A DNA stretch of 64,000 bases, from positions 19,207,533 to 19,271,532 of the forward strand of contig JALMQS010000070.1 in the NCBI GenBank assembly GCA_024734495.1. The letters run 5' to 3'. The position numbers and the translations under genes were made by a program. The DNA comes from Forficula auricularia. Its lineage: Eukaryota > Arthropoda > Insecta > Dermaptera > Forficulidae. Below, piece after piece: positions 10,666 to 20,322 of the stretch. The notes below the pieces were generated by a model. It was not told where the DNA came from, searched no databases, and was given only the letters and a program-made list of their open reading frames with translations. Each line of letters opens with the position of its first letter. The first letter of the stretch is position 1.

Positions 10666-11500
10666 AATCATTTTGTCACAAGAGAGAACTTTTGCTTGGC
10701 ACTGAATCGGAATCTAAACAGAAAAAAAAGATGCTTAAATATATGGTTTTGCATCACCTTTTTAACATTTCTAATACAAGTATAAATAAATAAAATAAAT
10801 CGAAGGGGGGATTTACATTTTTTTCAATCTATCCCCCCTTCGCTCCCTCTGTACCCTAAAGGCTGTTAAGTTTTGCTAAAAATTTAAAACTATAGATTCC
10901 CAAGTGTTTGGGGAGAAGGGCGAAATGGTGAAAAGATTAAAAAATAATAATAATGATAATAAATCTTTAAATTTAAATGAATAAAGGCCTGAATTTACTT
11001 TAAAATAATTTTTTAAAACAACAATTGTCGTTATTAAGACAAAGCAATCTGAATAAGGTTATCATTATTATTATTATTCATTTGAAAATGGAAATATGTT
11101 GGGAATGATTTTTATAGTTTTTTTGTTTTGTTTTTATTTCGAGCCAGACAGAGGATCTAGATTTTGCTCGCGGCAGTAGAAACGTCTGGAAAAGTTGGTG
11201 CGGCAACATGACAAACATCTGTAAAAAGAAATGGAGCAGCAAAAATTGGGGGAGGCGGCAAATTACAAACTTGTGGCTAAATAATATTGCTAACATTGAA
11301 CGTTGATATTTAATTTTATAGCTCTATCATGATACAAAATATATTGTTGTAATTTGTTATATTTACTCCAGTCATGATTATGACTCTCATCTGTGTGAGG
11401 GACTTATAAACATTATCTTGCCACCTTGGATGTTTTTCAGAAGAGAGCAATAGAAGATCTAGCACTCTCGATTCCCTAGCCCCACATAGAACCTTATCCA
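10666..11500. other. Intergenic, nothing recognised
   Basis: AT-rich sequence with simple (AAT)n-like stretches near 10945 and 11065. No coding region could be supported. Confidence 0.45.
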
Positions 11501-11519
11501 CACTTTAGAGATAACTAGT

Positions 11520-12118
11520 TCCACGCTATGCCTCCTGCCCCCCCCCCCCCCCACCACCATGCATCCGCGCACACACCACCACCCCAACACTGCACTCCCC
11601 CCTGGACCCCCACCAACCAAAACCCACCCAACACCTCCACCCTCGCACCATGCACCCGCTCCCCACACCACCATCCCGACACTGCACCTCGACCCCCCGC
11701 ATTCCACCCCGATACGCCCCCTGGACCCCCACCCCGTACCACCACCACACACCAGACCCCGCCATGTCCCCTGGACACTCACTCCCCGTACCACACCAGC
11801 TTGGGGGGGGGGGGTTTCAAACAAAAGTTGTGAGAAATCACTTCCCCTACAACTTTGCTCATAATAAAATTAGCCGTAGAGTTAATAGTTTAGGAGTTAT
11901 TTGATAATTTCAATTCGTGCTCCCCCCCCCCCCCCCACTACTAAACCCCATTTTGGGGTCAAAATATCAAAACGTTATATACCTATAAACGTAAGTTAGA
12001 AGACATCGGATCCAAATATAAAATTTCATAATAATCCCTTCAGTCGTTTTTACGTGGATTGTGAGCAACTTTTTGCGCAAACATTCAGACCGGAATTTTG
12101 TTGAGGGTGTTTTCGTTG
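11520..12118 (-). mobile_element. Helitron fragment (same family as 35958-37013)
   Basis: From 11815 to 12118 this matches 36625-36930 closely, in the same orientation, including gggagttatttgataatt-like and aaaatatcaaaacgttatat phrases. 11520-11800 is the C-rich segment (runs of C and CCA/CAC) that corresponds to the C-rich middle of the other copy. Both Helitron termini are missing. The long proline/glycine-rich ORFs here are products of C-rich composition. Confidence 0.55.
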
Positions 12119-12439
12119 TCGCAGTACTGGAAAAGGGATGCTAATAAAGACTTACTTAAATTTAGGCGAAGATTATATGGAGTGAGATAGGAGAGTCGCT
12201 TCGTTTTTGAATTCATATTAGAAAAGCATTTCACTTTTGTTTTACCTAAGCCAGAGTGTGGAGGAATAAGATATCTGAACAAATCAGTTGTTCAGTCACC
12301 GAAACCCCAAAAAAATCTATATAAGGTATATTAAATTTCAGCTTTCTAGCCCAAAATGTTTGTTTGTTGACAAAAAAATGCTAAATCTTTTAAATTTGCG
12401 GAAAGCATGCCGAAAAAATTATCCCTATTCCCTCTAATT

Positions 12440-12827
12440 TATTAATTTAAATTGTTTAATTTTGTTTCTTTAATGCCTTGGTGAGACGCCGTCTGAGTTG
12501 GCTGCTCAGAAGATTCGCTGTTGAAATCTAGACAAAACTTGTTTTTAGCAAGTGGGGGGACATCTTGGCTGCTCCGTTCCTGCGCGCAGGCGCTAATATC
12601 AGCATGTCGTTCAGCTAGTCTCGCAAAGGCTTCTACTGCCAAAATTCATTTTTCATTTTACTTCTTCCTGCATTTTTATTTAATTTGACATTTCCATTTC
12701 ATTCCTATCATTGTCAATATTCCCGCTTGAATTATTATAATATTGACATTGTAACGTGATATCAATGAAACCATCTTAACATTAAGAAAAGCCCGAATTT
12801 GTAAATGGGCTCCCTGTAGCCATTGAC
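12440..12827 (+). promoter_or_regulatory. Probable promoter/5' UTR of the Smad gene
   Basis: The 390 bp before the Smad start codon are less AT-rich than the surroundings and contain a CpG-bearing segment at 12540-12640 (gcgcgcaggcgc) and a GACATCTTGG motif resembling a YY1-type site. Promoter assignment is inference from position and base composition. Confidence 0.3.
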
Positions 12828-13027
12828 ATGACGTCTATGCTTCCTTTTAATAATCCACCGATTGTGAAGCGACTTTTAGGGTGGAAAAAAGGCGAAGGGG
12901 AAGATAAGTGGTGTGAAAAAGCTGTGAAAAGTTTAGTGAAAAAATTAAAACGCTCCGGCGGTATAGAAGAACTTGAAAAAGCAATCACAACCCAAAACAT
13001 CCATACAAAGTGTATTACTATTCCAAG
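12828..13027 (+). CDS. Smox: Smad2/3-type R-Smad, first coding exon (MH1 start)
   Basis: ATG at 12828 begins [20 protein letters not shown], followed by [16 protein letters not shown] and [11 protein letters not shown], then TKCITIP, and the exon ends in phase 2 at CCAAG|GTCTGT. This is the N-terminal MH1 domain (helices 1-3) of a receptor-regulated Smad. The TTQN and MTSMLPF features match the Smad2/3 (activin/TGF-beta) branch rather than Smad1/5/Mad. Such proteins are phosphorylated by type I receptors, join Smad4 and act as nuclear transcription factors. The exon/intron boundary after the ITIP codons agrees with SMAD3 exon 1. No exon for the remaining MH1 (SHRKGLPHVIYC) or the MH2 domain was recognised in the following 51 kb, so the gene is partial here. 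Confidence 0.88.
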
Positions 13028-13052
13028 GTCTGTACCAAATTCGAAGATCCGC

Positions 13053-13207
13053 ATTCTTTTTATTCTCATTCAATATCCTATATTCTTTTTATTCTTATTC
13101 AATATCCTATATTCTTTTTATTCTCATTCAATATCCTATATTCTTTTTATTCTTATTCAATATCCTATATTCTTTTTATTCTCATTCAATATCCTATATT
13201 CTTTTTT
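13053..13207 (+). repeat. 29-bp tandem repeat (about 5 copies)
   Basis: A unit of the form attctttttattctcattcaat + atcctat is repeated about 5.3 times, alternating between 'ctcatt' and 'cttatt' versions, so the higher-order period is 58 bp. It begins 25 bp after the Smad splice donor. The ORF through it is a repeat artefact. Confidence 0.9.
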
Positions 13208-13395
13208 TTCTAATCTATTTTTGCTTTTTTTTATAGATTTATTATAATAAATATATTTATTATATTATTAATTCATTTTTATTTTCTTTAAAAAAAAAAA
13301 TTAAATATACGGTATATATTTTTTATCTCTAGTAGTGTAATTAAACTATATATTTAAAAAATTAGCTATTAAATTATATATAGCTATATATATTT

Positions 13396-13812
13396 TGATT
13401 ATTTATATCCATCGATTAAATTAATAAAATTTTAGGGAAATAAGGACAATAGCTTATGCAAATAATTTTTTTTTTAATCTTTGACAACGTTTCGTCAACT
13501 TTGTTGACTTCCCCAGGGCTTTAAAAAATGAAAGGCCTCAATTAATACATATTATAACAATTTCAAATAAAAAACAAACTTTGATCTCAAAACCACTTCA
13601 ATATATATAACAAACAAATCAACACACACAAAAAACTCATTTTACATAACAAATAAATTAACTTCCTTGCATATATGTCATTTTATCAATATCTTTCATT
13701 TTTTTGAGCCCTGAGGAAGTCAACAAGGTTGACGAAACGTTGGCAAATAATAAAAATTATTTGCATAAGCTATTATCCTTATTTCCCTACAACAACTTTA
13801 TTAATTATATAT
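13396..13812. mobile_element. Palindromic hammerhead element, family 2
   Basis: The left arm (tagggaaataaggacaatag then ttatgcaaata) is the reverse complement of the right arm ending tccttatttccctacaacaa. Each arm carries a hammerhead-like core: intact on + at 13711-13738, and with CUGGGGA in place of CUGAGGA on - at 13489-13516. There is about 190 bp of non-coding DNA between. The same family is at 17136-17425 and 30688-31112. Confidence 0.75.
13711..13738 (+). ncRNA. Hammerhead-ribozyme-like core, family 2
   Basis: CUGAGGA, then A, a perfect 6-bp stem II GUCAAC/GUUGAC with a 3-nt loop, then GAAAC. GCC before the core pairs with GGC after GAAACGUU (start of helix I). Confidence 0.65.
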
Positions 13813-14126
13813 ATATATATAATAAATATAGTACTTATGAGACCGGATTCCTATGCAATTGCATATTTAGTTTGCCGCCACATACGACCCAGGGGATCAA
13901 TTAATTATCTATCCGAATCATGCATCCGGATACTGTGGGTTAAATTCTATACTGCATATTTTTGCATATTTGAGTAATATTGCATAAAATTTCATAATTA
14001 AAGGATTTTTACAAATACAGATGTTTTAAAAGTAGCTTTTTCGGAGACAAAATGAAGAGGACACTAATAATTTAAATTCGGAGAAAACTGAAATAGGCCT
14101 CAACTACAAGAGTAGTTTTGGACTAA

Positions 14127-14309
14127 GGGCCGGTTGTATGTCGCAAAGTAAATGCTTTTTACCACTAACACAGGGTAGATGGTAAATGGAGGGACTAGGA
14201 TGACCAACTTTCAGTGCCTGGCATCTGATTGGTCATCCTAGTCCCTCCATTTACCATCTACCCTGTGTTAGTGGTAAAAAGCATTTACTTTGCGACATAC
14301 AACCAGCCC
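14127..14309. mobile_element. TIR element, GGGCCGGTTGTATGTCGC family
   Basis: A 183-bp fold-back element nested in the 13837-15484 element. Flanks are TAA (left) and TAT (right). The arms are nearly identical to 59624-59776. Confidence 0.75.
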
Positions 14310-14884
14310 TATGAAGTAGGAGGTTGGATTACAAAGGATGTAAACAAGCTATAAAACAACAACCCACTCATTTTTCTTTTTATTCAGTTATGCTTTGACT
14401 TGACTAGATACTATACTTCTCTACACAAAAATACTGAAAAGTTTGCAATCTTTTTCTTCCAAAGTGGGGGTTTTAAGTTCCTTTAAATTCGCCCCCATTA
14501 AGTCTCTGGTTGCGGAGCCCTCCTTTTCATCATTTAAATCAATTTAAAGTGACCTAAGATATATTAACCTGAAGATAATTTAGAAAAATACTTCCAGACA
14601 TAAATTATTCACAATTACAATCAAATTTGCAAATACTGTAGGTACTCTACACGAAAATGCCGAAAAGTTTGCAATTTTTTTTTCCAAAGTTAAAGTGGGT
14701 GTTTTAATTTCCTTTAAATTCGCCCCCATTACGTCTGTGGATGTCGAGCGATTCTTTTCATCGTATAAATTAATTTTAAGTGACCGTAGACATAATAACC
14801 CGAAGATAATTTAAAAAAATACTTGTAAACATAAATTATTCACAATTACAATCAAATTTTAATTATTTTTGAGATCCTTTGTTA

Positions 14885-15010
14885 ATTTTTTTATTTATTT
14901 TTTTAACTGCCTTCGGAAACCATAGCCCATTTTGGACATTAAGTGTTCGTGTGTGTAAATTATTAGTGTAGGGATCAGATTATAGACGGTCAAATATTTG
15001 CAATAATATT
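14885..15010 (-). repeat. SINE body fragment
   Basis: The minus strand reads gaccg...ctgatccctacac...acacgaacac...tggccaaaatgggc-type sequence followed by an A/T-rich tail. Related copies are at 16842-16945, 26475-26615, 26775-26872 and 35140-35245; the 26475-26615 copy retains a tRNA-like B box. Confidence 0.5.
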
Positions 15011-15484
15011 TTATTAGTTTATTATTTGTACGTCAATAAGAAAAGCTTGTTAATATAAAAAAAATAAAAGCAATTCAATAAAATTGTGTCTGTTAAATAA
15101 AACTACCCCCGCCCCGTATTTTTTCGCTCACATTTTCTGAAATATTATTATATTTATTATGTTGATTTTATTCAAGAGCACCTATTATTTCTTTGAGTTT
15201 AAAGATTTTTTAATATATTATAAATATAATGAGAATTTTGAGCAATTTTTTAAGCAATAAAAGTACATATTTGACTCTTGGTCTTTATAGCTTACTTTAT
15301 CATTTTATTTTTTTCATATCACCCCTTCAAATATATAGTCTTTTTGTCTAAAATTTTAATTTTTTAGTGCATAAAAAAATTTATTTTGCCATCTTTTATT
15401 TGCATATTTCAACGTATTCTGCATATTTCAGCATTTTTAAATGCATATTTTGGCAGTTTTTATTGCATAGAAATCCGGTCTCTA

Positions 15485-15866
15485 CTTAATTAATAAGTAT
15501 ATAGGTATCTATAAAATTATGTGTGATTTAAATAAAATTTCAACTCATGAGATCATACTAGATTTCCAAAGTCTTTGCTTTCTTCTTTAGGCTAATACAA
15601 ATAACAGGGGTCTGGGAAATTTAATTTTTGAAAAGCTATTGATGTAATTGAGTAATATTCTGATTCCTATACTAGAAATCTGTATAAAAAAAAATTATAT
15701 CACATGTTGATTTTTTGATATAGGTTGAAATTTTCAATTTTTTTCTCACTTTTACAATCATTTTAAATCTCCATCACTTAATTTATTTAATTAAAAAAAT
15801 CAAAAGATCTCTACTTGATTGTTATTTATTTTTCCATAATTCATAGTACTTTTCTAAACTACATCC
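15485..15866. other. AT-rich, nothing recognised
   Basis: No coding, RNA or repeat feature could be supported between the hAT-like element and the TTAAGG element. Confidence 0.4.
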
Positions 15867-16472
15867 TTAAGGGTGTTCGGGACTGTTTATAATTTTTATG
15901 AGAAAATTCTCAAATTTTTACCATTGAATCATTGATGTATTAAATATTTATGTCCGAAATTTGAAGTTGATCGTCTGTCCCATTATATAAATTATTGAAA
16001 ATTGTCCTTTTAACATGGAAATAAATGGAGCGAGCTTTTAAAAGGGCTATAACTTCTATACTAATTATACGATTTTCAACAAATTTATACAGATCAATAA
16101 TTTATCTTTTATGAATCGAATGATACATGTTTTAATAGATTTGACAGTCTAGTTAATTAGTTATTCACAAATGTAAAAAATTAAAAGTTATTTGCAGCCA
16201 ACAGAATATAACAAAAGCACTAGTGTAGAATTCTAACTCTATTTCTTGAAATCGTTTTTGTGTTAAATAAATGTTTTTATAATGAGAAAAAATTTATCTC
16301 AATATTCCTTTTATTAATATTATCAAAACAAAGATTTTTATTCGAAATTAACCTCATTATTAACAATTTTTTATTAAAAAATTTAGTAGGCAGAAGTTGT
16401 CAGTCTGCAGAAATACAAAAGATTTTTCGAAGATCAACCAGATAGATAAGCTGTCCCGAACCTCCTTAAGAG
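15867..16472. mobile_element. TIR element with CTTAAGG...GTTCGGGAC ends
   Basis: CTTAAGGGTGTTCGGGAC at 15867 is inverted as gtcccgaacctccttaag near 16455. The intervening 600 bp are AT-rich and non-coding. TTAA at the edges could be a target duplication, as in the 49.2, 55.1 and 61.9 kb elements. Confidence 0.55.
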
Positions 16473-16517
16473 GAAATCTGAAATTTTGGTCTGTACTTTT
16501 GGTACCCTATTGTTAAT

Positions 16518-16661
16518 CCGAGGGGTGAACCGCGATTGGGATTAGGTGTACACCGTCTGGAATTATGTGGAATTATTTGGAATTCATTAGATAATCATCT
16601 ATTGTCTTCTATTTGGAAATTAGTAGGTGTACTCGATATTAGGTCGCGGTTCACCCCTCGT
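16518..16661. mobile_element. 144-bp TIR element, CGAGGGGTGAACCGCGA family
   Basis: A CGAGGGGTGAACCGCGA left end and its exact inverse at the right, flanked by the 8-bp direct repeat TGTTAATC. A second copy at 38803-39497 also has an 8-bp duplication (GGGCCACC) and was itself hit by a LINE fragment. 8-bp duplications fit hAT or P superfamilies. There is no ORF. Confidence 0.75.
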
Positions 16662-16841
16662 GTTAATCTAAACAATACACTATCTGGCGTATCCAGGAAT
16701 TTTTGCGGGGAGGGAAGGGGGGGGGGGGGGGGGAGAGCTGCCATTCATCTCTATTCAAAAATCTGGTGTGACTTAAACATGAACCTACCTTATAGTTGGA
16801 TAATTTATGTAATCGTGCTGAAAAATATATTATGGCATAAT

Positions 16842-16945
16842 TTTTTTTAATGGCCTTCGGGAAATATAGCCCATTTTGTTCGTGTGTCTGTGGAAATGTG
16901 TGTAAATTTGAATAGGGATCAGATTAATATAGGCGGTCCCTTGCG
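16842..16945 (-). repeat. SINE body fragment
   Basis: Same body as 14885-15010 (ctgatcc ... cacattt ... aaaatgggctatatttcccg on the minus strand). Confidence 0.45.
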
Positions 16946-17135
16946 GCACACAATTTCAGATAAAACGATTTTAAAAATGTATTATCATCATAGCCATGTA
17001 TGGATGTGAAACCTGAAAACTGGGCAAAATTTCTAATTTCCTAGATAAATAAGAATTTGTTCCGAATAATAACAAAAACAAGTTATAAATCTAGATCTTT
17101 TGAATTTTTAAATTATCGGTAATCATTAAATATAT

Positions 17136-17425
17136 AAGTTGTTGTAGGGAAATAAGGACAATAGCTTATGCAAGTATTTTTTATTTTATGCCAACGTTTC
17201 GTCAACTTTGTAGACTACCTCAGGGCTCAAACAAATTAATTTCTTTACATATTTGTCATTATATAAATATTCATTCTTAGCAAACACATAAAGGAACAGA
17301 TTGAAAATATTTCCTATAAACGTTGGCATAAAATAAAAAATACTTGCATAAGCTATTGTTCTTATTTCCCTACAACAACTTATTAATTTAATCGGTGGAC
17401 ATAAATAATCAAAATAATTAAATAT
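17136..17425. mobile_element. Palindromic hammerhead element, family 2 (decayed)
   Basis: Arms gttgttgtagggaaataagg (left) and its inverse (right) flank about 150 bp. The left arm holds a minus-strand core at 17196-17223 that reads CUGAGGU, with the last base of the conserved box changed. The right arm has lost the box and retains only aaacgttggcat. Presumably inactive. Confidence 0.65.
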
Positions 17426-17458
17426 ATATATATATATATTTAGATTGTAATATTATTT

Positions 17459-18361
17459 CCAGGGGTGCCCACAGGGGAGGCGTTAAGACTCAGACAGAGA
17501 GTACGGCTGAAATATCTGGAGTAAGGTGACTAGATTTCAACATTGGTGAAGCGGGACAATTTGTATCAATCACCCTTCGAAGAGAGGGTTCAAAAAGTTT
17601 TTTTTTTCGAGATATTCAAACGAAAATATATATTTCTTTAAAATGAGTTTAGTATTTTGAAAATTAATACCCCCCCCCCCTTGAAATTCTCAATCATGTT
17701 GATAAGGCTCCCTTTGTATCAACTACCCTTCGAAGAGAGGGTTCAAAAAGTAATTTTTTTCGAGATATTCAAACTAAAATATTATTATTTATTCTGCCCG
17801 GAAAGCATGTTAATTCTCAGGTTCAATTCCTGAGGGGATGAATCCACTCTGATATCGTAATTTACTACTAAAATCTTATAATTTGTCCTAAAGATTGAAT
17901 TCTTTCTCTTTTAAAATACTTCCTAGTTAATCTGAACTCGAGCTGATTTTTTGAAAAACATTCTAACTATTTTCAAAAAAAAAGATGCTCAAATCTTTAG
18001 TTTTATATCCTAATAATGTTTCTAACCATTTGTTCTCTGTTGTGGTTGCTGCTGATGCCCAAAATTTAACCTTTTCCTTAATATATTTTTTTAATAATGA
18101 TACCCCATGAAAAAATCATTTTTTAACATTCTTTCCAAAAATCGGGACTTTCTTAAAACGTCGTGGGACGCGGGACAAATTGTTAAAAATCGTGACTGTC
18201 CCGCCAAAAGCGGGACGTCTGGTCACCTTAATCTGGAGGGGGTTTGAAAATTGTTAGATTTTAAGATTATATGCTAAAAATAAATGTGGTTAAGTCTTAA
18301 AACTTAAACAAAATGCTCTTCTAATTCTTTATAACTAAATAAACTGGAGGGCACCCCTGTT
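17459..18361. mobile_element. Nested TIR elements (CAGGGGTGCCC outer, AAGGTGACYAGA inner)
   Basis: The outer ends CAGGGGTGCCCAC and gagggcacccctg are inverted, with an imperfect TTATTNC duplication (hAT-like). Inside, aaggtgactagatttc near 17522 and its inverse (gtctggtcacctt) near 18228 bound a second element; its flanks tctggag/tctggag look like a target duplication. The inner element contains repeated 'ttcgaagagagggttcaaaa' blocks. No ORF was recognised. Confidence 0.55.
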
Positions 18362-18777
18362 ATTACTATTTAGTTTACGCTGCTTGTTGAATTATAGTTT
18401 ATTAAGTACTATGTAAATGTCTCCATATTTATTAAAAAAAAACAAACGGAATGAATTTGTATATTAGATTTGCATTTAATCTTGCATGACCATTAGTTAT
18501 GTAGTTAATTAAACATTTGTTTATATATATTCATAGTTGTGGTTAAAAGAATTTCCTTACAGGGTCGGCCTTCTTCACAAAGACCGGGATTAAATAATTT
18601 TTTGTGACTAAAAAAATAAAATAAAATTTAAAACGGTTCTTTGTTGAGGACTAGAAAATTCTTTTGAAAAGGACCATTCATGGGGAATTATTATTATTAT
18701 TATTAATTAAAGGGATCGTAGGGAGCATGTACATGATTATAAATTAAATACAAAGTTTTTATTTAAATACACCAAAC

Positions 18778-18806
18778 GTTTCGTAGCTGGTTTGCAACTT
18801 CTTCAC
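18778..18806 (-). ncRNA. Degenerate hammerhead-like core, separate family
   Basis: The minus strand reads GUGAAGA (first C of CUGAAGA changed to G), an imperfect stem II GUUGC/GCUAC, then GAAAC. GCCA before the core can pair with UGGU after GAAACGUU. A single copy without an obvious partner. Confidence 0.35.
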
Positions 18807-18865
18807 TGGCTGAAATAGCGAAACAAAGCCGTTAGCCATCTTTTTATTAATCAATTATTTCATTT

Positions 18866-18975
18866 TTACATAAGTACAATGGTAAGTAAGGTTAGTTTTT
18901 CTAAACTTATTTGTCTGGAGTTTTAATAAATGAGGTGAGAAAAACTAACCTTACTTACCATTGTACTTATGTAAA
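18866..18975. repeat. Short perfect inverted repeat
   Basis: A 37-bp arm (ttacataagtacaatggtaa then gtaaggttagtttttct) is repeated in inverse form after a ~35-bp spacer. It may be the remains of a fold-back element. Confidence 0.6.
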
Positions 18976-19409
18976 TAAGCTGACGTGTTCGGATGTGGCC
19001 ATCCACTTGACTTTACCATACAACCTGGCCCTTCGCTTATATTTAATATTTAATAAAATTATTTATATTCATGTAGGTGGGGGGGGGGGGGGGTAGTTTT
19101 TTAGACCTCTGGGGTCCCACAGATTATACATACAAAATTTGGTTGAGTTTGGTACAAGGACCTATAATTTGATTTTTTGACCCTACACCCCCCCCCCCCA
19201 TTTTGGGCGGTTAGTTTTTGCATTTTTAGACTTCTCAGGGCCCACTGATTATGCATACAAAATTTGGTTGAGTTTGGTACAAGAGCCTATATGTTTAATT
19301 TTTAACCCCCCTCCAACCCCCTCGATATGCACCAAAATCTAATCAGCTCTTGATCTCAATTAACCAAAACTACGTGTGAAATTTGGTTTCGATATGCACA
19401 CTAGTTTTT
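18976..19409 (+). repeat. G/C-run interspersed repeat, truncated by the assembly gap
   Basis: Left block (ctgacgtgttcggatgtggc ... tttaccatacaacctggcc) followed by ~115-bp units with G or C runs at 19078-19094 and 19190. It runs into the N stretch. Confidence 0.6.
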
Positions 19410-19509
19410 NNNNNNNNNNNNNNNNNNNNNNNNNNNNNNNNNNNNNNNNNNNNNNNNNNNNNNNNNNNNNNNNNNNNNNNNNNNNNNNNNNNNNNNNNNN
19501 NNNNNNNNN
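19410..19509. other. Assembly gap (100 N)
   Basis: Exactly 100 N, the conventional size for a gap of unknown length. It separates a G-run repeat from the middle of a LINE ORF1, so real sequence, including the LINE 5' end, is missing. Confidence 0.98.
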
Positions 19510-19512
19510 TTC

Positions 19513-20082
19513 AGAGGAACTTACCTTCCCATAGAAGTTAGTATCCATTATCAGAAGTGCAAAGTGTCTCCATTTATTAAAAGGGTAATTATCTGCCACA
19601 AATGCTTGTTATACCACCATGTTGCCAAACAATGTCGTAGTATGCATCAAAAATGTGCTTTTTGTCTCTCTACCACACACTCAAATTCAAACGAGTGCCC
19701 AAATAAGGAAAAACCAAAATGCCTACATTGCCAACCACCAAATAATGATCACAGTGTTCTGGATATGGTTAAATGTCCAAAATTTAAAGAGGAAACAAAT
19801 ATAAAAGAGAGGATGGCTTATAAAAATATATCATATAATGAAGCTAAAAAAGAGTTATCTAACAAAACATATTCGGAAGTCTTATTAAATGACAATAAAT
19901 ATAGTTTCCCACCTCTGACAGAAGAACAACTGGATACAATTAATGATAATCCAGTTAATTTTTTTACTTCTAATGCTAATACAAATAAAGTAGACATAAG
20001 CCGAGTGGGCAATTATAGAAGAACCCCGATTAAGAGAGGATTCAGACAACTAAATCAAAACAAAGAATTAAAAAAAAAATAA
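19513..20082 (+). pseudogene. I-group LINE ORF1 (gag-like, CCHC zinc knuckles), 5' end lost in gap
   Basis: The frame enters from the gap (RGTYLPIEV ... SPFIKRVIICHKCL) and ends at a stop at 20080-20082. Three zinc-knuckle motifs occur in a row: CHKCLLYHHVAKQC (CX2CX4HX4C), CAFC...H...C and CLHC...H...C, as in ORF1 nucleocapsid-like proteins of I/R1/Jockey-type LINEs, which bind element RNA. A lysine/asparagine-rich tail follows. The region 20083-20322 continues as charged, frame-broken sequence before ORF2. Confidence 0.8.
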
Positions 20083-20322
20083 AAAAGATATAGTAATCAG
20101 CAATAAAGATACTAGAAAAGAAAATAATTCCCCTAAAGAAAATAATATTATCGAACACGAAAAAACAAATGAGAGCGAAATAATTGAAAATGTTGAAGAT
20201 TATTTTAATAACATTAAAAGGAAAATTTTAGAATTCTCTCAACAAGAACCATCTAATATTATTGAAAATTTAAAAGATATTGAAAAATTATTGGAAACGA
20301 AATATATATATTAATCACACTC

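Larger units (their letters stand above)
13837..15484. mobile_element. hAT-like TIR element, GAGACCGGAT ends (1.65 kb)
   Basis: The ends gagaccggattcctatgca (left) and tgcatagaaatccggtctc (right) are inverted repeats, and both are followed by subterminal tgcatatttt motifs. The sister element 26191-27120 has perfect 8-bp target duplications, supporting a hAT origin. Here the flanks are less clear (tacttat/tacttaa). It contains a nested MITE at 14127-14309 and SINE-like sequence at 14885-15010. No transposase frame was found. Confidence 0.7.

Noticed and set aside
11515..11904. Several overlapping proline- and glycine-rich ORFs on both strands
   Set aside because: They are caused by a C-rich stretch without stop codons inside a Helitron fragment; no domain, and frames on both strands are equally open.
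12085..12642. Minus-strand ORFs upstream of the Smad exon (possible divergent gene, with a GTAAGT at one end)
   Set aside because: No recognisable protein similarity, no matching acceptor or start, and part overlaps Helitron sequence; composition fits promoter DNA.
12973..13247. ORFs rich in [19 protein letters not shown]
   Set aside because: Products of the 29-bp tandem repeat read through in three frames beyond the Smad splice donor.
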